Source: an uncultured Eubacteriales bacterium (GTDB lineage Bacteria; Bacillota; Clostridia; Oscillospirales; Acutalibacteraceae). From it: a stretch of DNA of 10,475 nucleotides. The notes below the pieces were generated by a model, which had not been told where the DNA came from, did no database searches, and worked only from the letters and a program-made list of their open reading frames with translations. The translations under genes and the position numbers were made by a program. The DNA lies in the NCBI GenBank assembly GCA_934552855.1, contig CAKTEU010000048.1, positions 1 to 10,475 of the forward strand, in the 5' to 3' direction. This document shows positions 1 through 4,630 of the stretch, piece by piece (within the stretch, counting starts at the first letter, position 1; every line of letters starts with the position of its first letter).

Positions 1-64
1 AAGCACAATATTTTGTTCGATCCTTCCCGTCTTGTTAACTCTTAATTTCCTCTTGACTTTTCAT
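1..64 (-). other. Very short leftward ORF (9 codons), possibly an interrupted gene start
   Basis: Reading leftward, AAGGAGA (77-71) lies 6 nt before an ATG at 64-62, a well-placed start. The peptide is only MKSQEEIKS and ends at TAA (37-35). The same frame stays open after this stop to the window edge and reads QDGKDRTKYCA. A charged lead-in followed by a 'KYCA' strand could be the entry to a serine-recombinase N-terminal domain, but eleven codons are far too few to identify a family. Options are a leader peptide, a downstream gene starting at a non-ATG codon, or a recombinase gene with a nonsense mutation. The promoter and ribosome binding site are seen directly; the recombinase idea is inference. 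Confidence 0.35.
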
Positions 65-84
65 AGCTGGTCTCCTTCCTTGAA

Positions 85-138
85 TTGTTGCTTATATGAT
101 AACACTGCTTTGTTGCTTTGTCAATAACAAAAGTTGTT
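85..138. repeat. Candidate operator array in the divergent promoter region
   Basis: TTGTTGCTT occurs at 85-93 and again at 110-118, 25 bp apart. An inverted pair AACAA-AAG-TTGTT lies at 126-138. The second direct copy falls in the spacer of the leftward promoter and the first near its start site, where a repressor would block it. The gene product starting at 224 is the obvious candidate ligand. No footprint can be inferred, and AT-rich DNA gives short matches by chance. Confidence 0.3.
96..124 (-). promoter_or_regulatory. Strong sigma-A promoter, leftward
   Basis: On the minus strand TTGACA (124-119) is followed after exactly 17 nt by TATCAT (101-96). That is a perfect -35 and a 4-of-6 -10 box at ideal spacing. 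It points out of the window to the left and sits just upstream of a good ribosome binding site (AAGGAGA, 77-71). It is back to back with the repressor gene that starts at 224, the usual layout of an element's immunity/switch region. Confidence 0.65.
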
Positions 139-174
139 TTTTTCAATTTATATTCCTAAATCTTTAATTTTTAC

Positions 175-203
175 TTGAATATTTTAATGTTATATGTTAT
201 TAT
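175..203 (+). promoter_or_regulatory. Candidate promoter for the XRE repressor gene
   Basis: TTGAAT (175-180) and TATTAT (198-203) are separated by 17 nt. The -10 box lies downstream of the earliest possible ATG (194), which argues for translation from the ATG at 224. The predicted start site near 210 would leave almost no leader before the GAGG at 210-213, so the true start site could be slightly different. The surroundings are very AT-rich and the call is tentative. Confidence 0.35.
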
Positions 204-223
204 GTTGCCGAGGTGATAACCCT

Positions 224-565
224 ATGTTTGGAAGCCGACTTAAATCATTGCGTATAAGCAACAAATATTCTATGGATCAATTAGTTGATTTATACAATGA
301 CCGTTTCAATGGCAAAATGAATAAAAGCACATTAAGCAGATACGAAAACGGACTTCAAGACCCTATATATACTGTTGTAGTAAATTTAGCTAAATTATTT
401 GAAGTTTCAGTCGATTACATGACTTGCACGGATAAGTATTGTGACCCTGACAATATACTCGAAACATACTATTCTCTTGATATGGAAGATAGACTTGAAG
501 TTCGCGGTGTCATCAAATACAAACTCACCGATAAAAAGTACCAGAAAAAAGAAAACCTCGCCTAA
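224..565 (+). CDS. XRE/CI-type HTH transcriptional repressor
   Basis: This 113-residue protein is a small Cro/CI-family DNA-binding regulator. Residues about 4-66 form the HTH_3 fold: LKSLR at the first helix, a recognition-helix stretch KSTLSRYENG, then a hydrophobic run with LAKLFEVSVDYM, the standard end of such domains. The C-terminal part (SLDMEDRLEVRG, then VIKYKLTDKKY) resembles the short dimerisation tail of small repressors of phages and conjugative elements. I chose the ATG at 224 because GAGG lies 10 nt upstream; an in-frame ATG at 194 has no ribosome binding site. It is divergent from a strong leftward promoter and 65 bp upstream of a nuclease gene. Its likely role is to repress the element's divergent genes and perhaps itself. 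A restriction-modification controller (C protein) is an alternative, but no methyltransferase is in the window. Confidence 0.85.
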   Translation: MFGSRLKSLRISNKYSMDQLVDLYNDRFNGKMNKSTLSRYENGLQDPIYTVVVNLAKLFEVSVDYMTCTDKYCDPDNILETYYSLDMEDRLEVRGVIKYKLTDKKYQKKENLA

Positions 566-572
566 GCGAGGT
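555..572 (+). terminator. Hairpin at the end of the repressor gene
   Basis: ACCTCGC (555-561) and GCGAGGT (566-572) form a perfect 7-bp stem with a 4-nt loop. The stop codon TAA (563-565) sits in the loop. No T-run follows, so it is at most a weak terminator or an mRNA-stabilising or attenuating hairpin between the repressor and the nuclease gene. Confidence 0.4.
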
Positions 573-630
573 AATGTAATATACTATTGTTTTAAATAGC
601 CGCCCTTCACAGACGGAAAGGAGATAGAAA

Positions 631-2148
631 ATGAAATTTATTGAATGTATGAAAAGCACACCCGGAATTTCTGATTTAAAACGTCTTGCCAGCGAATATG
701 TAATTGATTTCAGACGTTTGAATATTGACGAATTGAGGGAAGCTATCGCCAAAACTGCACCGCAATACTACAATGATGAAAACGTTCGCAATACCGTGAA
801 GCATTTCAACCTTAATCAGAACCGCACTGTACGCGTATTGTTTAGCGTCATTGTTAAATTGCTGCTCAACTCCGATGACTTTACTCTTGAAGCAAAAATC
901 CTTGAAGATAAGGTACTTTCCCAAGAACAAGAAATCGTGGATTTGGCAAACGAATTTGACGGCGACCGTATTTCCGATGATCTTGAATTTTTCAAATACG
1001 TTCTTGAGGCAGCATGGGAACATAATGATGATGTGTCAATCGACGAACAAAACCTACTTAATAAGATAAAAGCAAAATTAGGAATAAGCGATATAGATTA
1101 CTGCGTTTTAGAAGCACATATCGGCAAATATCCCAATCCCAACAATGAATTGCACACAAAAGGCGAAATTAACGATGTCAGACGTGCCATGCAAGCCAAA
1201 GGTTTGTTAGTACCGATAAAAGACTCAAACGGCGTTTTGTATGACGCAATTCCGTCAGAGATTGCCGCAGTATTAAGAAAGATATACGGAATTGATATCA
1301 AAAAATCGTCATATGAAATATTGCTCGATTCAAAGTATGTTAAGGGCAAAAAATATTTTTCGGACATTATAGCAAAAGCCGGACATAAAGTTCCGGCAAC
1401 AGCAAACTTAACACAATTAAAACAAATCATCTTAGATTACATACCCGCTAAGACGGTTCTTGCCGGTTTTTCGCCTAACGACGGTCTTGACAAGGCAACA
1501 CTTATCAAGTGGTGCGGCGACCTCAAAATCGCTATTTCGGGAACAAAGCCGGAGCTTGTTGATAGAATTGTAAATTACTATGATGAACTTAGACAAATCA
1601 AAGCAGACGAAGCAGACGAAAGAGCAGTCTTCTTTGACTGTTATGAGGAACTTGCGTGTAGGGATCTAAATTTCCTTCGTCAACAAGGAATTATCGACAA
1701 AGACCTTGAATGCGAGCACAAATTTGAGATTGCCACCAACTATATGTTTGAGAACATTTTCAAGGTTAAACCTTTACTTTTGAGTGGTACTGAACACGCT
1801 GACGGAGTTCTTTCATTCAAGGATAAGCTTATCATGTGGGACAACAAATCAAAAGAAACCGATGTTAATCTGGCTGACCATATTAAGCAATTTGAACGCT
1901 ATATAAACAATTCGTCAAAGCCTGTTGCGGTATTTATGGTAATCGCCTCAAGCTTTACCGAAAATTCAGCAAAAGAATGCATTAACTTCTCTATGAACAG
2001 TGACACTCTCATGTTGCTTATAACCGCTTCCGACTTAAAGCAGTTGTCGCAAAAGTGGCTTGCTAAGCACAGCAACGATGAAGAAGCTTTACCACTGGGC
2101 GTTTTCAAGCAAAACGGACGCTTTAATTTGGATATGATAGATTTATAA
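631..2148 (+). CDS. TerB-like/SAP-domain PD-(D/E)XK nuclease
   Basis: This is a 505-residue putative DNA endonuclease. Three regions can be seen. Residues about 117-166 carry a TerB-like helical segment (DDVSIDEQNLL, then NKIKAKLGIS). Residues about 286-317 match a SAP DNA-binding motif (LIKWCGDLKI, SGTKPELVDRI); a weaker similar stretch precedes it at about 244-271. Residues about 365-465 carry a nuclease core with ADG (D391), a strand, then WDNK (D404, K406) and the helix ADHIKQFERYI. This D...DxK order and the following helix resemble the cleavage domain of FokI (D450, D467, K469), which is my main basis for the family. The start has AAAGGAG (617-623) 7 nt upstream. The gene follows the repressor by 65 bp, so they may be co-transcribed. 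With no methyltransferase nearby it is more likely a stand-alone defence or element-maintenance nuclease than a classical restriction enzyme. The nuclease fold is fairly secure; target and biological role are unknown. Confidence 0.75.
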   Translation: MKFIECMKSTPGISDLKRLASEYVIDFRRLNIDELREAIAKTAPQYYNDENVRNTVKHFNLNQNRTVRVLFSVIVKLLLNSDDFTLEAKILEDKVLSQEQEIVDLANEFDGDRISDDLEFFKYVLEAAWEHNDDVSIDEQNLLNKIKAKLGISDIDYCVLEAHIGKYPNPNNELHTKGEINDVRRAMQAKGLLVPIKDSNGVLYDAIPSEIAAVLRKIYGIDIKKSSYEILLDSKYVKGKKYFSDIIAKAGHKVPATANLTQLKQIILDYIPAKTVLAGFSPNDGLDKATLIKWCGDLKIAISGTKPELVDRIVNYYDELRQIKADEADERAVFFDCYEELACRDLNFLRQQGIIDKDLECEHKFEIATNYMFENIFKVKPLLLSGTEHADGVLSFKDKLIMWDNKSKETDVNLADHIKQFERYINNSSKPVAVFMVIASSFTENSAKECINFSMNSDTLMLLITASDLKQLSQKWLAKHSNDEEALPLGVFKQNGRFNLDMIDL

Positions 2149-2157
2149 AATAAAAGC

Positions 2158-2183
2158 TCCCCGACCGCAGGAATGGTCGGGGA
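2158..2183. terminator. Hairpin after the nuclease gene (repeat copy 1)
   Basis: TCCCCGACC (2158-2166) pairs with GGTCGGGGA (2175-2183) in a 9-bp GC-rich stem with an 8-nt loop, 10 nt after the nuclease stop codon. In the forward direction no T-run follows. In the reverse direction the tail is only moderately T-rich. It probably slows or partly terminates transcription at the nuclease/MNT-HEPN boundary. Confidence 0.45.
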
Positions 2184-2209
2184 TAAAGTGAAGACAGAAT
2201 GCCACTACA

Positions 2210-2240
2210 GTGACATTACATTATTGTTATAGCATATATT
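2210..2240 (+). promoter_or_regulatory. Possible promoter for the MNT-HEPN gene
   Basis: GTGACA (2210-2215) and TATATT (2235-2240) each match 5 of 6 consensus bases, but the spacer is 19 nt, longer than ideal. The -35 box is the right arm of the TGCCAC-TACA-GTGACA inverted repeat, so a bound regulator would block it. The same arrangement is present in repeat copy 2 at 2992-3022. Confidence 0.35.
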
Positions 2241-2271
2241 TTAAAAAAAATCAATAGCCAAAGGAGAACAC

Positions 2272-2934
2272 ATGGAATCCCTTTATAAATCAATTGCCGA
2301 ACTCGGAAAGCAGTATTCGGCGGAAAAAATTGTCCTGTTCGGTTCAAGAGCAAGAGGTGACAACAGAGAAAAAAGCGACATCGATATCGCAGTATTCAAA
2401 ATGCCAAGCAATAATCATGTTCCCTTTGCACAGGCCGTTGAAAGTCTCCCCACTCTTTTACAGTTCGACATTGTATTTGTTTCCGAAAATACTAACGCAC
2501 TACTACTTGAAAACATCAAAAAGGACGGTGTTATCCTCATGAATAAATTTGACGAAAAACTTGAAAAGTTCTCCGAAGCCGTAAAACGTCTTGAAGAAGC
2601 TTTGGAAGAATATGACAAATACGGTATTTCCTCTTCGAGAGACGGCGTAATTCAGCGTTTTGAGTTTTGTACCGAGCTTGCGTGGAAATCAACAAGGGAG
2701 TTTTTAATTTCAGAGGGATATGTTGACCTTAACAGTCCGAAAGCCGTTATGAAACAGGCTTTTGCCGACAACATCATTACCGATGAAAAAACGTGGCTTG
2801 AACTTTTGTATTCAAGAAATCTTACATCACATATTTACGATGAATTTACCGCAAGCGATATTTTTACCAACATCAAGAATAAATATCTGTCGCTGTTTAA
2901 ACAGTTACTTGATACGCTTAAAAGCATGAAATAA
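2272..2934 (+). CDS. Fused MNT nucleotidyltransferase-HEPN protein (MntA-HepT type)
   Basis: This 220-residue protein joins two domains usually encoded by two adjacent genes. Residues 1 to about 88 are a minimal nucleotidyltransferase with the full GSX10DXD motif (G24, S25, D36, D38) and a likely third metal-binding Asp (D66 in QFDIVFV). Residues about 93-220 are a helical HI0074-like/HEPN domain with RX4HXY intact (R182, H187, Y189). In characterised MntA-HepT pairs the MNT protein is the antitoxin, AMPylating the Tyr of the HEPN RNase RX4HXY motif. By analogy this chain may carry toxin and antitoxin together. The ATG at 2272 has AAAGGAG about 6 nt upstream, inside repeat copy 1. An internal ATG at 2539 (M90), at the domain border, could make free HEPN protein from a weak AAGGA site. 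The gene is flanked by 115-bp direct repeats and converges with the hicA-hicB operon. Domain calls are secure; the fused toxin-antitoxin role is inference. Confidence 0.87.
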   Translation: MESLYKSIAELGKQYSAEKIVLFGSRARGDNREKSDIDIAVFKMPSNNHVPFAQAVESLPTLLQFDIVFVSENTNALLLENIKKDGVILMNKFDEKLEKFSEAVKRLEEALEEYDKYGISSSRDGVIQRFEFCTELAWKSTREFLISEGYVDLNSPKAVMKQAFADNIITDEKTWLELLYSRNLTSHIYDEFTASDIFTNIKNKYLSLFKQLLDTLKSMK

Positions 2935-2965
2935 AAAAATCCCCGACCGCAGGAATGGTCGGGGA
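2933..2965 (-). terminator. Intrinsic terminator of the hicA-hicB-secB-like operon
   Basis: Read leftward, a 9-bp stem (2940-2948 with 2957-2965, TCCCCGACC/GGTCGGGGA) with an 8-nt loop is followed at once by seven T residues (2939-2933). This is a standard rho-independent terminator about 107 nt beyond the stop of the last operon gene. Its T-run overlaps the end of the convergent MNT-HEPN gene. Confidence 0.7.
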
Positions 2966-3054
2966 TAAAGTGAAGACAGAATGTCACTACAGTGACATTA
3001 CAGTATTGTTATAGCATATATTCTGAAAAAAATCAATAGCCAAAGGAGAACACA
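2940..3054. repeat. 115-bp direct repeat, copy 2 (orphan expression module)
   Basis: This copy matches 2158-2272 at 111 of 115 positions and begins 6 nt after the MNT-HEPN stop codon. It keeps the hairpin, a perfect palindrome TGTCAC-TACA-GTGACA (2982-2997), the AT-rich promoter-like stretch and the AAAGGAG ribosome binding site. Identity stops at the A that would start an ATG; next comes GTTTCTCG, and no forward gene follows. Instead the 3' end of the leftward operon lies 17 bp away. The forward signals are therefore orphaned, while the hairpin now serves the leftward operon. Confidence 0.9.
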
Positions 3055-3071
3055 GTTTCTCGATTGTAATC

Positions 3072-3503
3072 TTATTGAGCTTCATTTGTGTTAGGCAAAA
3101 TCGAAGCCGGGGTAACAATAGGTATTGCCATTCCGATTTGAGCAGATATTTGAGAAATCATTAAAGATATCCTTGCAGCGCAATTATCCAACAAATAGTT
3201 TTTTTCTTTAATTATTGAATTAATGAAAATTTTTTCTTTAATGTCTTCGATATCATTAATAGCCTCATTAAATCTTCCGTAAATATCAAACATTACAAAT
3301 ATATTAAAAAAATCTTCCGATGATTTAATTTCCCTTGATAATGTGATGATAAAATTATCTTTTGTAATTTTTTTAACCGAAACAACATCTTCACAGGATA
3401 AATCGATTTTACCTGCATGATTATAATAATTATTAGGTGAAAATCTAACATCCATTAATACATAGCGAACATCCTCGCTAATATTTTTTACAAAATCTTG
3501 CAT
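3072..3503 (-). CDS. SecB-like chaperone of a toxin-antitoxin-chaperone module
   Basis: This 143-residue protein resembles the SecB fold. The N-terminal two thirds alternate beta strands (VRYVLMDVRFSP, then NFIITLSREI and IFVMFDIYGRF). The C-terminal helical part reads NSIIKEKNYLLDN, ARISLMISQISAQIG and then the proline-rich IPIVTPASI. That matches the SecB pattern of a helix, then R-x-x-I-S-x-x-T-S-Q-x-G and a hydrophobic 'PP' end. SecB-like proteins next to toxin-antitoxin genes act as dedicated chaperones that help the antitoxin fold and protect it from proteolysis. This gene starts 2 nt after hicB, with AAAGGAGG (3520-3513) inside the hicB 3' end, so translation is probably coupled. The operon ends at the terminator at 2933-2965. 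A clostridial general SecB is possible, but the position argues for a dedicated role. The family call rests on motif resemblance only. Confidence 0.68.
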   Translation of the reverse strand: MQDFVKNISEDVRYVLMDVRFSPNNYYNHAGKIDLSCEDVVSVKKITKDNFIITLSREIKSSEDFFNIFVMFDIYGRFNEAINDIEDIKEKIFINSIIKEKNYLLDNCAARISLMISQISAQIGMAIPIVTPASILPNTNEAQ

Positions 3504-3505
3504 CG

Positions 3506-3970
3506 TTATTTTCCTCCTTTTAACATAAAGAATTGTTGGCTTACATTAGTAATTGCAAGGTTGTTATTCAAGCAATTTACAGCCGTATTTAAATTATCAA
3601 CTTTCTTCGATATTTCAGCATGTTCACGTGAATTTTTGTTGTCTGATAATTTTTCGGCAATAGCCATATCAACAAATTGGTTAAGTGTAATTCCCAATTC
3701 AGTGGCTTTATATACTGCTTTTTTATGTCTCTCCGGCGATACCCTCACATTAAAAACACCGTTAAACGTTTTTTCCGGCTCTTTACCGCATTCTTTGCAA
3801 AACTCAATGTAGTCATCAACCGCATCTTCAAATGACTTTTGAATTTCAGATACACTTTCCGACTCAAAAGTAACAAGATCATTAATATAAAGCAATTTTC
3901 CAAATATAACGCCATCTTCCACATTAATATCCATGCTGCCTAAAAAGCCTTTATAATGCAGATTGTTCAT
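3506..3970 (-). CDS. hicB: HicB-family antitoxin with extended C-terminal tail
   Basis: This 154-residue antitoxin shows both HicB parts. The N-terminal partial RNase-H-like domain begins HYKGFLGSMDINVEDG and continues with GKLLYINDLVTFES and the helix FEDAVDDYIEFC. GKEPEKTFNGVFNVRVSPE leads into a ribbon-helix-helix-like DNA-binding segment (about 70-106: NVRVSPERHKKAV, ELGITLNQFVDMAI). It should bind and neutralise HicA and repress the operon. After this comes a tail of about 45 residues (110-154) with coiled-coil character (ISKKVDNLNTAVNCLNNNL) and a hydrophobic end (QQFFML). That tail is a candidate chaperone-addiction region for the SecB-like protein encoded next. The start codon overlaps the hicA stop by 4 nt (ATGA). 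The final residues LKGGK are encoded by the ribosome binding site of the next gene. Confidence 0.9.
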   Translation of the reverse strand: MNNLHYKGFLGSMDINVEDGVIFGKLLYINDLVTFESESVSEIQKSFEDAVDDYIEFCKECGKEPEKTFNGVFNVRVSPERHKKAVYKATELGITLNQFVDMAIAEKLSDNKNSREHAEISKKVDNLNTAVNCLNNNLAITNVSQQFFMLKGGK

Positions 3971-4218
3971 ATTAATCCATCCTCCTCTAACTGATCATAA
4001 ACCATATCTAATATGTACCTTTTTACAATATTGCCGGGATGAGGCTTATGTAAACATAAAATTCGTTTTGTTTCAACATTGTAAAATTTCACTCTTGAAC
4101 CGCTGCCCGAATCATTTTCCTTATATCCCCAAATACTCAAAAGCGACCTTAATTCATCATATGTAAAATCTTTCGGCTTACTGCAAAATCTTCGTATCAA
4201 TTTTTCATTTTTGCTCAT
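3967..4218 (-). CDS. hicA: HicA-family toxin (mRNA interferase)
   Basis: This 83-residue basic protein is the first gene of the operon. HicA toxins have a double-stranded-RNA-binding-like fold and cleave or block mRNA. Visible family features are an N-terminal helix pair (FTYDELRSLLSIWGY), SGSGSRVKFYN at about 37-47, and LHKPHPGNIVKRY at about 56-68, then a C-terminal helix ending EEDGLI. The catalytic His of the best-studied HicA proteins sits in a G-S-H motif; here that site reads GSR, as I recall from the subfamily with an LHxPHP motif, so H57 or H60 may take part. GGAGG (4235-4231) lies 12 nt before the ATG, slightly long. The stop overlaps the hicB start. It is probably transcribed from the promoter at 4263-4291 under HicB control. 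Confidence 0.88.
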   Translation of the reverse strand: MSKNEKLIRRFCSKPKDFTYDELRSLLSIWGYKENDSGSGSRVKFYNVETKRILCLHKPHPGNIVKRYILDMVYDQLEEDGLI

Positions 4219-4235
4219 CCGGCTGTATCGCCTCC

Positions 4236-4266
4236 AAATATGTAACTATCTTGTAGTTACATATTT
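4236..4266. promoter_or_regulatory. 31-bp inverted repeat, putative HicB operator
   Basis: AAATATGTAACTA (4236-4248) and TAGTTACATATTT (4254-4266) are perfect 13-bp inverted arms around TCTTG. The repeat covers the -10 box and predicted start site of the hicA promoter and ends next to the GGAGG ribosome binding site. That is where an autorepressing antitoxin would bind. An RNA hairpin acting on hicA translation is a second possibility. Confidence 0.75.
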
Positions 4267-4291
4267 TACACCGTTTTGAACCAAGAGTCAA
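4263..4291 (-). promoter_or_regulatory. Promoter of the hicA-hicB-secB-like operon
   Basis: On the minus strand TTGACT (4291-4286) and TAAAAT (4268-4263) are separated by 17 nt, each 5 of 6 to consensus. The predicted start near 4256 is within the inverted repeat at 4236-4266, about 40 nt upstream of the hicA ATG. Confidence 0.7.
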
Positions 4292-4403
4292 TACATTTCA
4301 ATAAATTCACACCTAAGAAGTTCTTGACAGCTAAAAGACCAATTCGCCCAAACGAGCGAGATAGTCACGAAACTTTGACTTCTGACAACCGTTTTTATAA
4401 CCG

Positions 4404-4420
4404 GGGTACAATTTGTACCC
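4404..4420. repeat. Palindrome GGGTACAA-T-TTGTACCC
   Basis: Eight-bp perfect inverted arms (4404-4411 and 4413-4420) flank one central base. It could be an operator or a recombinase or excisionase site. It lies 254 bp upstream of the integrase start. No function can be assigned from sequence alone. Confidence 0.5.
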
Positions 4421-4469
4421 ATGTTCAATAATCGCTGTCGGCCGTAACTGGTGCTATCGAAGCAGTAGC

Positions 4470-4505
4470 AAAAAAATAACCATTCTGTTGACATCAACAA
4501 AATGG
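4470..4505 (-). terminator. Terminator-like hairpin, leftward
   Basis: CCATTCTGTTGA (4480-4491) pairs with TCAACAAAATGG (4494-4505), 12-bp arms with one mismatch. With only a 2-nt gap, the innermost pairs must open. Leftward it is followed by TTA and seven T residues (4476-4470). It lies about 30 nt beyond a stronger leftward terminator and could be a second stop. Confidence 0.45.
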
Positions 4506-4533
4506 TCTAACCGCCCTCATGAGCAGATATAAC

Positions 4534-4568
4534 AAAAAAATCCTTCGGTTGTTGGCGCAACCGAAGGA
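4534..4568 (-). terminator. Intrinsic terminator, leftward
   Basis: TCCTTCGGTTG (4541-4551) and CAACCGAAGGA (4558-4568) form a perfect 11-bp stem with a 6-nt loop. Leftward it is followed directly by seven T residues (4540-4534). No protein gene reads into it from the right, which suggests it ends a short noncoding transcript. Confidence 0.7.
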
Positions 4569-4624
4569 AGATGAAAGCATATTTATCATATATCCACCGC
4601 TAAATGGTACATGGCGCTTTCAAT
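4534..4624 (-). ncRNA. Candidate small RNA of about 90 nt
   Basis: A leftward promoter candidate TTGATT-N17-TACAAT (4659-4631) lies upstream of a strong intrinsic terminator at 4534-4568. The predicted transcript starts near 4624 and ends near 4534. It contains CACC and GGTGG segments that could pair to make a 5' hairpin. It diverges from the integrase, whose ribosome binding site overlaps the -35 box, so its promoter and integrase expression may interfere. No known RNA family is recognised. Confidence 0.35.
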
Positions 4625-4630
4625 GGTGCT

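Larger units (their letters stand above)
2158..2272. repeat. 115-bp direct repeat, copy 1
   Basis: This segment matches 2940-3054 at 111 of 115 positions with no gap; the differences are at 2202, 2221, 2241 and 2243. In order it contains a GC-rich hairpin, an operator-like near-palindrome (TGCCAC-TACA-GTGACA, 2200-2215), an AT-rich promoter-like stretch and a ribosome binding site AAAGGAG. It ends on the first base of the MNT-HEPN start codon. It behaves as a complete expression module for that gene. No terminal inverted repeats are seen, so it is not an obvious MITE. Confidence 0.9.

Noticed and set aside
194..223. Upstream ATG for the XRE repressor
   Set aside because: No ribosome binding site, and the likely -10 box lies downstream of it; GAGG before the ATG at 224 fits better.
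2158..2272. MITE or insertion-sequence remnant
   Set aside because: The repeat has no terminal inverted repeats and no target-site duplication; its ends coincide with gene boundaries instead.
2158..3054. CRISPR array or integron attC cassette
   Set aside because: Only two 115-bp copies with a 667-bp gene between them, no short regular spacers, and no attC-like core sites that I can see.
4288..4500. 70-codon leftward ORF in the integrase-hicA intergenic region
   Set aside because: No ribosome binding site before its ATG, unusual composition rich in Ser/Cys/Trp, and it runs through a palindrome and a terminator-like hairpin.
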